Below are positions 48,640 through 57,908 of a stretch of DNA of 64,000 nt, in pieces (position 1 is the first letter of the stretch; every line of letters begins with the position of its first letter). The stretch spans positions 2,232,001 through 2,296,000 of the forward strand of contig NZ_PDJH01000001.1 of the NCBI RefSeq assembly GCF_002564025.1, read 5' to 3'. The notes beneath the pieces are model-generated. The model made no database searches. It saw only the letters and a program-made list of their open reading frames with translations, and was not told the origin of the DNA. The DNA comes from Flavimobilis soli. Lineage in GTDB: Bacteria > Actinomycetota > Actinomycetes > Actinomycetales > Cellulomonadaceae. The position numbers and the translations under genes were made by a program.

Positions 48640-49293
48640 TCAGGGCCGCGCCTCCTCGAACGCTCCCGTCACGAGGTAGAGCATGCGCCGTGCGACCGAC
48701 TCACCGTGGTCGCCGAACCGCTCGTAGTAGCGCCCCAGGAGCGTCACGTCGACCGTCTCCTGCGGTGTCCCGGTCCAGCCCGTCCCGAGCAGGGCCGCGA
48801 ACGTGTCCTGGTGCAACGTGTCGAGCAGGTCGTCGTCACGCTCGATGTTGTGCGCGACCGTGAGGTCGCGCGTCGTCAGCAGCGTGGTGACGCGCCGCGC
48901 GACCCGGACTGCGGCGTCGTTCATCTGCGCGAACGTCGCCTGCAGGTCGCCCGTCACCGCGTGCCGCGGGTAGCGGCCCCGCGCCACCTGCGCGATGTGC
49001 CGCGCGAGGTCGCCCATCCGCTCGAGCGACGAGCTGATGCGCAGCGCCGAGACGACGATGCGCAGGTCCGTCGCGACCGGCTGCTGCTGCGCGAGCAGCA
49101 GCACGCACCGCTCGTCCAGGTCTCGCTCGAGCTCGTCGATCGCCTGGTCCTGCGCCACCACCTGCTGCGCGAGCTCGATGTCTGCCGTCAGGAGGGCCGT
49201 GCCCGCCTTGACGATCGCCTGCTCCACCAGCCGGCTCATCTCCGCGAGGTCGTCGCCGACCTGCTTGAGCTCGGCGTCGAAGATCTGCCGCAT
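48640..49293 (-). CDS. phoU: Phosphate-signalling protein PhoU
   Basis: 217 residues, all-helical with two three-helix repeats. The metal-binding E/D-xxx-D motifs appear as ISSSLERMGDLARHIAQVA and LLGRYYERFGDHGESVARRM. It links Pst transporter activity to the sensor kinase and lowers signalling when phosphate is ample. ATG 49293 follows GAGGTGG; GTG 49299 is two codons upstream. It is divergent from senX3 with a PHO-box-like repeat between. Confidence 0.93.
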   Translation of the reverse strand: MRQIFDAELKQVGDDLAEMSRLVEQAIVKAGTALLTADIELAQQVVAQDQAIDELERDLDERCVLLLAQQQPVATDLRIVVSALRISSSLERMGDLARHIAQVARGRYPRHAVTGDLQATFAQMNDAAVRVARRVTTLLTTRDLTVAHNIERDDDLLDTLHQDTFAALLGTGWTGTPQETVDVTLLGRYYERFGDHGESVARRMLYLVTGAFEEARP

Positions 49294-49367
49294 GTCCACC
49301 TCGTTCTCGTCCCGGCGCCCGCTCGGGCACCTGTCACCGCGACCGTCGCAAGCCAGCGCGGCGCCTC

Positions 49368-49396
49368 GGTGAACACCAGGCCGTCCCCAGGTGAAC
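49368..49396. promoter_or_regulatory. PHO-box-like repeat between phoU and senX3
   Basis: GGTGAAC at 49368-49374 and again at 49390-49396, 22 bases apart, i.e. two outer units of an 11-base-period GTTCACC array (minus-strand reading) with a degenerate middle unit at 49379. Direct repeats of GTTCACC type bind PhoP or RegX3 in actinobacteria. A TACGCT box (49456-49461) lies 6 bases before senX3. Confidence 0.6.
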
Positions 49397-49467
49397 TCTT
49401 GTCGAGCGGTACGCGAAGCCCCCGCTCAGGCGGCCCGCGGCCGCCGAGACCCCCGTACGCTGGGCGC

Positions 49468-50655
49468 GTGGACGGAATCGGGATGCTCATCGCCGGGGTG
49501 GTCGGGCTCGGCACCGGCGTCGTCGCGATGCTCGCGTTCCGGTACAGCGAGAACCAGCAGCGCGAGTACCCGGTCGGCCCGCCTGCCGACCTCGACGAAG
49601 GGCTCGTCCGCGTCCTCGCCGTGCTGCGCTCCGCCGCGATCGTGCTCAACGAGGCCGACGAGGTCGTACGCGCCTCCGCACCCGCGTACGCGCTCGGGAT
49701 CGTGCGCCACGACGCGATCGTGCACCGCGCGATCGACGACATGGTCGCGAAGGTCCGCGCGAGCGGCGAGATCCTCGACGAGGAGCTCGAGCTGCCGCGC
49801 GGCCCTTCCGGCCGGGGCGACGTGCTGCTCCAGGTGCGCGTCGCGCAGGTCGACGCCCGGCACGTGCTCGTCCTCGCCGAGGACCGCACCGAGGCGCGCC
49901 GGCTCGAGGCCGTGCGGCGCGACTTCGTCGTCAACATCTCGCACGAGCTCAAGACGCCCGTCGGCGCCCTTTCGCTCCTCGCCGAGACGGTGCAGGACGC
50001 CGCAGACGACCCGGAGGCGGTGCGTCGCTTCGCAGGGAGCATGCAGTCCGAGGCGATGCGCCTCGGCGCGCTCGTCCACGAGATCATCGAGCTCTCCCGG
50101 CTGCAGGTCGCAGGTGCGCTCGACGGCCTGCGTGCCGTGCCGGTCGAGCAGATCGTCACCGAGTCGGTCGACCGCGCCCGCACCCCCGCGGAGAGCCGGA
50201 AGATCCGGCTGTCCGTCGCAGGTGACCTGTCGGGGTACGTGTACGGCGACCACAACCTCCTCGTGACCGCCCTGCGCAACCTGCTCGACAACGCCGTGAG
50301 CTACTCGGCCGACGGTTCCGCCGTGTCGGTCGGCGTCAGGCGCGTCGACGACTTCGTCGAGCTGTCCGTCGTCGACCAGGGCATCGGGATCTCGTCCGAC
50401 CAGCAGGAACGGATCTTCGAGCGGTTCTACCGCGTCGACCCGGCGCGCTCGCGCGAGACCGGCGGCACCGGCCTCGGGCTGAGCATCGTCAAGCACGTCG
50501 TCGCCGACCACGGCGGCGAGATCTCCATCTGGTCCGAGCCGGGCCAGGGTTCTACCTTCACGATCAAGATCCCGGCCGCCCGCGCACCCGAGGAGCTCGA
50601 CGCCGCTCCCGTCGCGCCGTCGGCGGCCGACACCGAGGAGGAACGCTCCGCATGA
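49468..50655 (+). CDS. senX3: Phosphate-responsive sensor histidine kinase (SenX3/PhoR type)
   Basis: 395 residues. A single N-terminal membrane segment (MLIAGVVGLGTGVVAMLAF) is followed by a PAS-like domain (about 45-140). The dimerisation domain is FVVNISHELKTPVGALSLLAE with the phosphorylated His near 159; ATPase boxes are LRNLLDNAVSYSADGS, VVDQGIGIS and GGTGLGLSIVKHVVADHGG. The lack of a large extracellular sensor fits control through PhoU and the Pst transporter. GTG start, leaderless box. Its stop overlaps regX3 (ATGA). Confidence 0.93.
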   Translation: MDGIGMLIAGVVGLGTGVVAMLAFRYSENQQREYPVGPPADLDEGLVRVLAVLRSAAIVLNEADEVVRASAPAYALGIVRHDAIVHRAIDDMVAKVRASGEILDEELELPRGPSGRGDVLLQVRVAQVDARHVLVLAEDRTEARRLEAVRRDFVVNISHELKTPVGALSLLAETVQDAADDPEAVRRFAGSMQSEAMRLGALVHEIIELSRLQVAGALDGLRAVPVEQIVTESVDRARTPAESRKIRLSVAGDLSGYVYGDHNLLVTALRNLLDNAVSYSADGSAVSVGVRRVDDFVELSVVDQGIGISSDQQERIFERFYRVDPARSRETGGTGLGLSIVKHVVADHGGEISIWSEPGQGSTFTIKIPAARAPEELDAAPVAPSAADTEEERSA

Positions 50656-51371
50656 CCCGCATCCTGGTCGTCGAGGACGAGAAGTCCTACGCAGAACCCC
50701 TGACCTACCAGCTCGAGCGCGAGGGCTTCGAGGTCGTCGCCGTCGCGACGGGACCGGACGCGCTCACCGCGTTCGACGACGGCGGCGCCGACCTCGTCCT
50801 GCTCGACCTCATGCTGCCCGGCCTCTCCGGCACGGAGGTGTGCCGCGAGCTGCGCACCCGCTCCAACGTCCCGGTCATCATGCTGACCGCGAAGGACACC
50901 GAGATCGACAAGGTCGTCGGTCTCGAGATCGGCGCGGACGACTACGTGACCAAGCCCTACTCGTTCCGCGAGCTGCTCGCCCGCATGCGAGCTGTGCTGC
51001 GCCGCCACGCGGAGGTCGTCGCGGCGGCGGCCGCCGCCCCGGCCGCGCAGCCCGAGCCGAAGGACGACGGCGTCCTGACCGTCGGGTCCGTCCGGATGGA
51101 CGTCGACCGGCACACGGTCACGGTCGACGGCGAGAGCGTCGCGTTCCCCCTCAAGGAGTTCGAGCTGCTCGAGCTGTTCATGCGCAACGCGGGCCGCGTC
51201 CTGACCCGAGGCCAGCTCATCGACCGGGTGTGGGGCACCGACTACGTCGGCGACACCAAGACTCTCGACGTCCACGTCAAGCGCATCCGCGCCAAGATCG
51301 AGAAGGACCCGGGCAGCCCCGTCCTGCTCGTCACGGTCCGCGGCCTGGGTTACAAGCTGAGCGACGACTGA
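50652..51371 (+). CDS. regX3: Phosphate response regulator RegX3/PhoP-type
   Basis: 239 residues, OmpR family. The receiver has Glu8-Asp9, the phosphorylated Asp52 in LVLLDLMLPGLSG, Thr79 in MLTAKD and Lys101 in TKPYSFREL. An Ala-rich linker leads to the winged helix with FPLKEFELLELFMRNAGRVLTRGQLIDRVWG and DVHVKRIRAKIEKDPGSP. It should activate pstSCAB through the PHO-box repeats 50 bases downstream of its own stop. Confidence 0.95.
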   Translation: MTRILVVEDEKSYAEPLTYQLEREGFEVVAVATGPDALTAFDDGGADLVLLDLMLPGLSGTEVCRELRTRSNVPVIMLTAKDTEIDKVVGLEIGADDYVTKPYSFRELLARMRAVLRRHAEVVAAAAAAPAAQPEPKDDGVLTVGSVRMDVDRHTVTVDGESVAFPLKEFELLELFMRNAGRVLTRGQLIDRVWGTDYVGDTKTLDVHVKRIRAKIEKDPGSPVLLVTVRGLGYKLSDD

Positions 51372-51417
51372 GCCCTGCGCGCGGCCGACGCGAGCTGGTC
51401 CCACGACTTCCGAGGGA

Positions 51418-51472
51418 GTTCACCGCGGGTTCACCAGGGGACTGCGGGAGGGTCACCTTCGCTTCCTAGCGT
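51418..51472 (+). promoter_or_regulatory. PHO box and -10 of pstS
   Basis: Units begin every 11 bases: GTTCACC at 51418 and 51429, a degenerate unit at 51440, and GGTCACC at 51451. TAGCGT (51467-51472) serves as -10. The -35 position falls inside the third unit, so the promoter probably depends on the activator. pstS starts 79 bases further on. Confidence 0.8.
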
Positions 51473-51550
51473 CAGTCACAGATCGAGGGCGCACCGCTCT
51501 CGACGCGCGGCCCAGGGCCGCGACGTGATTCGCACAGGACGGAGATCCTC

Positions 51551-52684
51551 GTGACTCTCAGCCGCACCACCCGCGCCGGGGCAGCCCTCGCCGTCGGCGC
51601 CCTCACCCTCGCTCTCGCCGCCTGCGGCGGCTCCGACGCGCCGACCTCCTCGGGCGGGGCCACGACCTCGGGCGACTCGGCCGCGACCGACGAGCTGTCC
51701 GGCATCCTCGCCGGCGCCGGTGCCTCCTCCCAGGGGAAGGCCATGGAGGGGTGGATCGCGGGGTTCGGTGACATCGCCCCGAACGTCGCGCTCAGCTACG
51801 ACCCCGCCGGTTCGGGTGCCGGCCGCGAGCAGTTCCTCGCGGGTTCCGTGCAGCTCGCCGGCTCGGACGCCGCCCTCAAGCCCGAGGAGCTGACCGCCGC
51901 GACCGAGCGGTGCTACGGCGGCGAGGCGCTCGAGCTGCCCCTCTACATCAGCCCGATCGCCGTCATCTACAACCTCCCGGACCTCGGCACCGAGCACCTG
52001 CAGCTGTCGGCCGAGACGATCGCGAAGATCTTCAACGGCGACATCACGACGTGGAACGACCCGGCGATTGCCGCGGAGAACGACGGCGTCACGCTCCCGG
52101 ACCTCGCGATCACGCCCGTGAGCCGCTCCGACGAGTCGGGCACGACCGAGAACTTCGTCGAGTACCTCGCCGCCGCGGGCGACGGCGCGTGGCCGCACGA
52201 GGTCTCGGGCGACTGGCCCGTCGAGGGCGGGCAGTCCGCGCAGGGCACCTCCGGCGTCGTGGACACGGTCGCGGCTGCGGAGGGGACGATCGGCTACGCC
52301 GACGCGTCTCGCGCCGGCGACCTCGGCACGGTCGCGATCAAGGTCGGCGACGAGTACGTGCCGTTCTCGGCCGAGGCCGCGGCGAAGGTCGTCGACGCGT
52401 CGCCGCGCGCCGAGGACGCGACCGACAAGAGGCTCGTCGTCGAGCTCGACCGCACGACGACCGAGCCCGGCGCCTACCCGCTCGTCCTCATCTCATACTC
52501 GGTCGCGTGCTCCGTCTACGAGGACCCGGCCGACGCCGCGAACGTCAAGGCGTTCCTGACGTACGTCGCGTCGCCCGACGGCCAGGAGCGTGCCGCCGAC
52601 CCCGCGGTCGCCGGCTCGGCCCCGATCTCGGACGCCCTGCGCACCGAGGCCCAGGCCGCGATCGACGCGATCGCCGCGAAGTGA
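51551..52684 (+). CDS. pstS: Phosphate-binding lipoprotein PstS
   Basis: 377 residues. Lipoprotein signal with lipobox LAAC (ALTLALAACGGSD). Phosphate-site motifs: LAGAGASSQGKAMEGWIAGF, YDPAGSGAGREQFLAGSVQLAGSDAAL, IYNLPDL, AKIFNGDITTWNDPAIA, SRSDESGTTENFVEYL and QGTSGVVDTV. It captures phosphate outside the membrane for PstCAB. GTG 51551 follows GGAG. The gene is under the PHO box just upstream. Confidence 0.95.
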   Translation: MTLSRTTRAGAALAVGALTLALAACGGSDAPTSSGGATTSGDSAATDELSGILAGAGASSQGKAMEGWIAGFGDIAPNVALSYDPAGSGAGREQFLAGSVQLAGSDAALKPEELTAATERCYGGEALELPLYISPIAVIYNLPDLGTEHLQLSAETIAKIFNGDITTWNDPAIAAENDGVTLPDLAITPVSRSDESGTTENFVEYLAAAGDGAWPHEVSGDWPVEGGQSAQGTSGVVDTVAAAEGTIGYADASRAGDLGTVAIKVGDEYVPFSAEAAAKVVDASPRAEDATDKRLVVELDRTTTEPGAYPLVLISYSVACSVYEDPADAANVKAFLTYVASPDGQERAADPAVAGSAPISDALRTEAQAAIDAIAAK

Positions 52685-52691
52685 CGCGCGA

Positions 52692-52719
52692 GGCGGCGGG
52701 CGCTGGGACGCCCGCCGCC
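52692..52719 (+). terminator. Intercistronic hairpin between pstS and pstC
   Basis: GGCGGCGGGCG (52692-52702) pairs with CGCCCGCCGCC (52709-52719), 6-base loop, 8 bases after the pstS stop. Likely lowers expression of the membrane genes relative to the binding protein. Confidence 0.65.
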
Positions 52720-52814
52720 CCGCCGTCGGCGAGAGGCACCGCCTCCGCCGCCCCGCCCGAGACGCCGGGCCCGAGACGACCATGCTGCGAGAGCAGCGCA
52801 GAACTGGAGATGAC

Positions 52815-53954
52815 GTGGCCGTGACCGGCTCGCACGCCTCCCCGGAGGCCACCGCCCCCGCTCCCGCGGGTGCCGCGCCCGAGGGCACCCCGCCCCAGGG
52901 CGCTGCCGCCACGCCCGGTGGCACCGTCCCACCTCGGCGCGGTGCCCAGCCGGGACGAGCGGAGGCTGCTCGACCCGACGACGCCCAGCCCGACGGCGCG
53001 ACGGTCGCCGCCGAGGTGTTCCTCCGCGCGTCCGGCACCCGCCGGATCGCCGACAAGGTCTTCCACGGGCTCTCCGCCGCCGCGGGCCTGACGATCCTCG
53101 TCGTGCTCGCGGCCGTCGCCGTCTTCCTCGTGCTGCGGGCCTGGCCCGCGCTGACCGCGAGCGACGACGAGCTCGCGACGATCTCCTGGCTGCGCGGCGC
53201 GTCGATCGCCGAGTACGTCGGCCCGCTCGTCTTCGGGACGCTCCTGTCCGCGCTCCTCGCGCTCGTCATCGCCGTCCCGCTCTCGGTCGGCATCGCGCTG
53301 TTCATCTCGCACTACGCGCCGCGCCGGGCCGCGCAGGCGCTCGGCTACGTGATCGACCTGCTCGCCGCGATCCCGTCGGTCGTCTACGGCCTGTGGGGCG
53401 CGCTCTGGCTCTCGGGGGTCCTCGACCCTGTGTTCCGGTGGCTGACGGACGTCCTCGGCGGCGTCCCGGTCTTCGAGGGATACGCAGCACCCGCCCGCAA
53501 CGTGCTCATGGCGGCGACCGTGCTCGCCGTGATGATCCTGCCGATCATCACCGCCGTCGCCCGCGAGGTGTTCCTGCAGACGCCGCGCCTCCACGAGGAG
53601 GCGGCGCTCGCGCTCGGCGCGACGCGCTGGGAGATGGTCCGCACGGCCGTCCTGCCGTTCGGCCGCTCCGGGCTCGTGAGCGCCGCGATGCTCGGCCTGG
53701 GCCGCGCGCTCGGCGAGACGATGGCCGTCCTGATGATCCTGTCGCCCGGCTACCTGTTCTCGTTCTTCCTGCTCAAGCCCGGCCAGCACCAGACGATCGC
53801 CGCGAACATCGCCGCGAAGTTCCCCGAGGCGTCGGGGCTGTCCGTCTCCGTCCTGATCGCCACCGGGCTCGCCCTGTTCGTCATCACGTTCGCGGTGAAC
53901 ATGGTCGCCCGGTGGATCATCGCGCGCCGCGCCGAGTTCTCGGGAGCCAGCTGA
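52815..53954 (+). CDS. pstC: Phosphate ABC transporter permease PstC
   Basis: 379 residues. About 75 N-terminal residues are Ala/Pro-rich and unusual; then six membrane segments with ATISWLRGASIAEYVGPLVFGTLLSALLALVIAVPLSVGIALFISHY, AIPSVVYGLWGALW and the ATPase-contact loop EEAALALGATRWEMVRTAVLPFGRSGLVSAAMLGLGRALGETMAV. GTG 52815 follows GGAGA. Its stop overlaps the pstA start by one base (TGATG). Confidence 0.93.
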   Translation: MAVTGSHASPEATAPAPAGAAPEGTPPQGAAATPGGTVPPRRGAQPGRAEAARPDDAQPDGATVAAEVFLRASGTRRIADKVFHGLSAAAGLTILVVLAAVAVFLVLRAWPALTASDDELATISWLRGASIAEYVGPLVFGTLLSALLALVIAVPLSVGIALFISHYAPRRAAQALGYVIDLLAAIPSVVYGLWGALWLSGVLDPVFRWLTDVLGGVPVFEGYAAPARNVLMAATVLAVMILPIITAVAREVFLQTPRLHEEAALALGATRWEMVRTAVLPFGRSGLVSAAMLGLGRALGETMAVLMILSPGYLFSFFLLKPGQHQTIAANIAAKFPEASGLSVSVLIATGLALFVITFAVNMVARWIIARRAEFSGAS

Positions 53955-55024
53955 TGACCACCGTCGACACCACCGAGCTCTCGACCGCGGACCTGCTCCG
54001 CTCGGGCGGCTACCGCACCCTCCCGCGCTGGACGCCGTGGGCGTCCGGCGCAGGCTCGCTCGCCGTCGCGTACGCCGCGCTCCTGCTCGCGGGCACGCCG
54101 ACCGTCGTGTCCGTCGTCGCGCTCGCGGCAGCGCTGCACCTCGTCGGGCTGACGACGGCGTCGCGCGTCCTCGAGGGGCCGCGCCGGTGCGCGGACCGGC
54201 TCGCGACGACGCTCGTGACCTTCGCCTTCGCGCTCGCGCTCGTCCCGCTCGTCTCGCTGCTGTGGACCGTCGGGTCGCGCGGCGCGGCCCTCTTCTCGGT
54301 CGAGTTCCTCACGACCGACATGGTCGGCGTCTTCGGCGACATGACGTCCGGAGGGGTGGCGCACGCGATCGTCGGGACCCTCATGGTGACGGTGACCGCG
54401 ACGGTCATCTCCGTACCGGTCGGGCTGCTCACGGCGATCTACCTCGTCGAGTACGGGCGTGGCGCCGTGGCCCGCGCGATCACGTTCCTCGTCGACGTCA
54501 TGACGGGCATCCCCTCGATCGTCGCCGGGCTCTTCGCGTTCGCGCTGTTCACGCTCGTCATGGGGCCTGCCTACCGCTCGGGTCTCATGGGTGCCGTCGC
54601 GCTCGCGGTCCTCATGACGCCCGTCGTGATCCGCTCGGTCGAGGAGATGCTGCGGCTCGTCCCGGACGAGCTGCGCGAGGCGTCCTACGCGCTCGGCGTC
54701 CCGAAGTGGCTCACGGTCGTCAAGGTCGTGCTGCGCACGTCCGTCGCCGGCATCGTCACCGGCGTCATGCTCGCGGTCGCCCGCGTCATCGGTGAGACCG
54801 CGCCGCTGCTCATCACGGTCGGCATCGTCACCCGCACGAGCTGGGACGTCGTCGAGGGGCGCATGGCCACCCTCCCGGTGTTCGCCTACAACCAGTACCA
54901 CCAGGGCGGCGTCGGGGTGGACCGTGCGTGGGCCGCTGCGCTCACGCTCATCCTCGTCGTCATGCTCCTCAACCTCGTCGCCCGCGCGATCAGCCGCGCC
55001 TTCGCTCCCCGGACCCACCGCTGA
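53954..55024 (+). CDS. pstA: Phosphate ABC transporter permease PstA
   Basis: 356 residues, six to eight membrane segments. Family motifs: [58 protein letters not shown] and the coupling loop [48 protein letters not shown]. It pairs with PstC to form the channel. The N-terminal 70 residues include two extra hydrophobic segments. Confidence 0.94.
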   Translation: MTTVDTTELSTADLLRSGGYRTLPRWTPWASGAGSLAVAYAALLLAGTPTVVSVVALAAALHLVGLTTASRVLEGPRRCADRLATTLVTFAFALALVPLVSLLWTVGSRGAALFSVEFLTTDMVGVFGDMTSGGVAHAIVGTLMVTVTATVISVPVGLLTAIYLVEYGRGAVARAITFLVDVMTGIPSIVAGLFAFALFTLVMGPAYRSGLMGAVALAVLMTPVVIRSVEEMLRLVPDELREASYALGVPKWLTVVKVVLRTSVAGIVTGVMLAVARVIGETAPLLITVGIVTRTSWDVVEGRMATLPVFAYNQYHQGGVGVDRAWAAALTLILVVMLLNLVARAISRAFAPRTHR

Positions 55025-55053
55025 GCCGCGGCTCGGCGCTCGAGAGGAAATCC

Positions 55054-55833
55054 ATGTCCAAGCGCATCGACATCTCCGACCTCAACGTCTACTACGGCGA
55101 CTTCCTCGCGGTGCAGGACGTCACGATGGCGATCGAGCCGCGCGCGGTGACGTCGCTCATCGGCCCGTCCGGCTGCGGCAAGTCGACGTTCCTGCGGACC
55201 CTGAACCGCATGCACGAGGTGATCCCCGGCGCGCGCGTCGAGGGGAAGGCCGTCATGGACGGCCAGGACCTCTACGCGTCCGACGTCGACCCGGTGCAGG
55301 TCCGCAGGCAGGTCGGCATGGTGTTCCAGCGGCCCAACCCGTTCCCGACCATGTCGATCGCCGACAACGTGCTCGCCGGCGTGAAGCTCAACAACAAGCG
55401 CATCTCGAAGGCCGACGCCGCCGACCTCGTCGAGGAGTCGCTGCGCGGTGCGAACCTCTGGAACGAGGTCAAGGACCGGCTCGACCGCCCGGGCTCGTCG
55501 CTCTCGGGCGGCCAGCAGCAGCGTCTGTGCATCGCGCGGGCGATCGCGGTGAAGCCGCAGGTGCTCCTCATGGACGAGCCGTGCTCGGCGCTCGACCCGA
55601 TCTCGACGCTCGCGATCGAGGACCTGATCTCGCAGCTCAAGGACGACTACACGATCGTGATCGTCACGCACAACATGCAGCAGGCCGCCCGCGTGAGCGA
55701 CGCGACCGCGTTCTTCAACATCGCGGGCACGGGGCAGCCCGGGCGTCTGGTCGAGATGGGCGACACGGCGACGATCTTCTCGTCGCCCACGGTCGCCGCG
55801 ACGGAGGACTACATCTCGGGCCGCTTCGGGTGA
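55054..55833 (+). CDS. pstB: Phosphate ABC transporter ATPase PstB
   Basis: 259 residues, single ABC domain. Walker [20 protein letters not shown] (about 37-45), Q-loop [11 protein letters not shown], signature [16 protein letters not shown], Walker [17 protein letters not shown] and the switch His in [14 protein letters not shown]. It energises phosphate import and is thought to pass the transport state to PhoU. Start ATG follows GAGAGGA. A strong terminator ends the operon. Confidence 0.96.
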   Translation: MSKRIDISDLNVYYGDFLAVQDVTMAIEPRAVTSLIGPSGCGKSTFLRTLNRMHEVIPGARVEGKAVMDGQDLYASDVDPVQVRRQVGMVFQRPNPFPTMSIADNVLAGVKLNNKRISKADAADLVEESLRGANLWNEVKDRLDRPGSSLSGGQQQRLCIARAIAVKPQVLLMDEPCSALDPISTLAIEDLISQLKDDYTIVIVTHNMQQAARVSDATAFFNIAGTGQPGRLVEMGDTATIFSSPTVAATEDYISGRFG

Positions 55834-55855
55834 CAGGCCCCGGCCCGCGCGACGA

Positions 55856-55893
55856 CGAAGGCTCCGGCTCCCTCGCGGGAGCCGGAGCCTTCG
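55856..55893 (+). terminator. Terminator of pstSCAB
   Basis: A perfect 17-bp stem (55856-55872 with 55877-55893) around TCGC begins 23 bases after pstB, in front of the convergent lipoprotein gene, so it may act in both directions. Confidence 0.85.
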
Positions 55894-55915
55894 TGGTGCT
55901 CGGTGCGGTGCCGGT

Positions 55916-56374
55916 TCAGGCGTCCGCAGGGACGAGGTCCGCGTACTCGGGGAGCGTGCCGTCGAGGACGGGGACGTAGACCGTCTCGCCCTCGGCGCCC
56001 GCGAGGCCGACCGGCAGCTGCGCGGTCGCGCCCGGTGCGGCGGGCACGGAGTCGACGACGAGCTCCTCGCCCTCGGCGCCGCCGAGGAGGACCGTCTCGC
56101 CTGCGGGCGCGGTGACCGTGAGCGAGCCGATCGTGACGGTCGCGTCCTCGCCGCCGTTGTTGACGACGGCGCCCTGCACCGCGCCGGGCTCGCCCTGGGC
56201 GGCAGCGACGATCATGAGGTTCTGCACCGTGACGGCGTCGCCGACCTCGACGCGCACGCCGTCGGACGCCGCGTACTGGAGCTTGGTCGTGATGGGGGAG
56301 CAGGCGCCGAGCCCGGCTGCGACGGCGAGGGCGATGCCGACGGCGAGGCCGCGGCGGGTCTGGTGGCGGTTCAC
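55916..56374 (-). CDS. LpqE-like small lipoprotein
   Basis: 152 residues from GTG 56374 behind AGGAGAG. Lipobox LGAC after [12 protein letters not shown]. The mature part is a beta-rich domain ([38 protein letters not shown], then [16 protein letters not shown]) with one Cys only, the lipidated one. Divergent from carD, as lpqE is in mycobacteria. Related proteins resemble copper chaperones of the PCu(A)C fold, but the metal-binding Met/His set is not evident here, so function is unknown. Confidence 0.75.
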   Translation of the reverse strand: MNRHQTRRGLAVGIALAVAAGLGACSPITTKLQYAASDGVRVEVGDAVTVQNLMIVAAAQGEPGAVQGAVVNNGGEDATVTIGSLTVTAPAGETVLLGGAEGEELVVDSVPAAPGATAQLPVGLAGAEGETVYVPVLDGTLPEYADLVPADA

Positions 56375-56723
56375 GTGCTCTCCTGTGGTCGGGCGGGCCT
56401 GGAAGGCCCTGGGGTCGTCAGGCCTCCGAGCCGACGCCGCTGCGCACAGGTCCTACGCGAGGTCCCAGGTGGCGAGGGCCGCGCCGTGGTATCGGAGAGC
56501 CGACCCCCACTCTAGTGGTTGCGGGCCGGGCGGGACGACCGCGTCTGCCGCAGGACTGCGCGGCAGCCGACGTGAGGGCGGACACGGCGTCGTGACGGTC
56601 GTGCAGGTCGGGGGAGACCGAGGGGCAGAGGCTACCCCTCCTTGGCCCAGATCGGCCAGATCCCACGCAGAGTTGAGAACTTCGCATGATAAGATAGGGG
56701 TCCGCGAAAGGGGAATTTTGCCG
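56375..56723. other. Intergenic region lpqE-carD with candidate carD promoter
   Basis: 349 bases without a supported gene. Near its end TAAGAT (56690-56695) in GATAAGAT is the best -10 candidate for carD, about 22 bases before GGGGAA and the ATG; no good -35 is seen at 17 bases. CCACTCTAGTGG (56508-56519) is a short palindrome, perhaps part of the lipoprotein promoter. I see nothing else in it. Confidence 0.4.
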
Positions 56724-57206
56724 ATGACTTTCACAGTTGGGGAGACGGTCGTCTACCCGCACCACGGAGCAGCTCTGATCGAAGAGATCAAGGTCCGGAC
56801 GATTCGCGGAGAGGAAAAGACCTACCTCAAGCTGAAGGTCGCCCAGGGCGACCTCACGATCGAGGTCCCGGCTGAGAACGTCGACCTCGTGGGCGTCCGT
56901 GACGTCGTCGGGCAGGAAGGCCTCGACCGCGTGTTCGAGGTCCTGCGGGCGCCGTACACCGAGGAGCCGACCAACTGGTCGCGTCGCTACAAGGCGAACC
57001 TCGAGAAGCTCGCGTCGGGCGACGTCATCAAGGTCGCCGAGGTCGTGCGCGACCTGTCGCGTCGTGACGCCGACCGTGGCCTTTCCGCCGGCGAGAAGCG
57101 CATGCTCGCGAAGGCCCGCCAGATCCTCGTCTCCGAGCTCGCGCTCGCAGAGCACACCGAGGAAGAGAAGGCCGAGGCGATCCTCGACGAGGTTCTCGCT
57201 TCCTGA
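56724..57206 (+). CDS. carD: RNA polymerase-binding transcription factor CarD
   Basis: 160 residues. The N-terminal RNA polymerase-interaction domain ([37 protein letters not shown]) is followed by a helical DNA-binding domain with [26 protein letters not shown] (the promoter-wedge Trp) and [23 protein letters not shown]. It stabilises open complexes, mainly at rRNA promoters. ATG 56724 is preferred; TTG 56718 is two codons upstream. A hairpin terminator follows. Confidence 0.96.
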   Translation: MTFTVGETVVYPHHGAALIEEIKVRTIRGEEKTYLKLKVAQGDLTIEVPAENVDLVGVRDVVGQEGLDRVFEVLRAPYTEEPTNWSRRYKANLEKLASGDVIKVAEVVRDLSRRDADRGLSAGEKRMLAKARQILVSELALAEHTEEEKAEAILDEVLAS

Positions 57207-57223
57207 GCCGCACAGATCTGCTG

Positions 57224-57256
57224 GACGAGCCCCCGCCCGCTGGGTGGGGGCTCGTC
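57224..57256 (+). terminator. Terminator of carD
   Basis: GACGAGCCCCC (57224-57234) pairs with GGGGGCTCGTC (57246-57256), 17 bases after the stop, followed by CTGTCT. A separate TAGCCT box (57344-57349) probably drives ispF. Confidence 0.8.
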
Positions 57257-57410
57257 CTGTCTCCAGGGCCGCCCCGCCCCAGAGCGCTGCCAGCGGTGGC
57301 GCCCGCGGGCACACCCAGCGGCTGCGCGGCGGGGCACCCGCGATAGCCTGCGAGCGTCAGTCGCGCGGCGCCGACGCGCGGCGACGACCCGCCCAGCTCG
57401 AGGAGCGCTC

Positions 57411-57899
57411 ATGACCCTGCCCCGCACCGGCATCGGCGTGGACGTCCACGCCTACGCCCCTCACGACGCGCCCCGCGACCTCTGGCTCGCCGGCCTGCAC
57501 TGGCCCGGGGAGCGCGGCCTCGCCGGCCACTCCGACGCTGACGTCGCGGCCCACGCAGCCGCCGACGCACTGTTCTCCGCGTCCGGTCTTGGTGACCTCG
57601 GCTCGAACTTCGGCACCGCCGACCCCGGGTGGGCCGGTGCCGCCGGCGCCGTCCTGCTCGCCGAGGCCGCGCGCCGCGTGCGCGCGGCGGGATTCGACAT
57701 CGGCAACGTCGCCGTCCAGGTGATCGGCAACCGTCCCAAGATCGGCACGCGCCGCGCCGAGGCGCAGGACGCCCTGAGCGCGGCCGCCGGTGCACCCGTC
57801 ACGGTCACCGCGACGACGACCGACGCGCTCGGCCTCACCGGCCGCGGCGAGGGCGTCGCCGCGATCGCGACGGCGCTCGTCGTGCCCGTCAGCGCCTGA
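57411..57899 (+). CDS. ispF: 2-C-methyl-D-erythritol 2,4-cyclodiphosphate synthase
   Basis: 162 residues, MEP isoprenoid pathway. Zinc ligands: GIGVDVHAY (Asp and His) and the later His in [51 protein letters not shown] and [19 protein letters not shown] follow. The trimer-forming small domain is of usual length. GAGGAGC precedes the ATG. ispD, which normally sits between carD and ispF, is not in this window. Confidence 0.95.
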   Translation: MTLPRTGIGVDVHAYAPHDAPRDLWLAGLHWPGERGLAGHSDADVAAHAAADALFSASGLGDLGSNFGTADPGWAGAAGAVLLAEAARRVRAAGFDIGNVAVQVIGNRPKIGTRRAEAQDALSAAAGAPVTVTATTTDALGLTGRGEGVAAIATALVVPVSA

Positions 57900-57908
57900 C
57901 CGGCAGGC

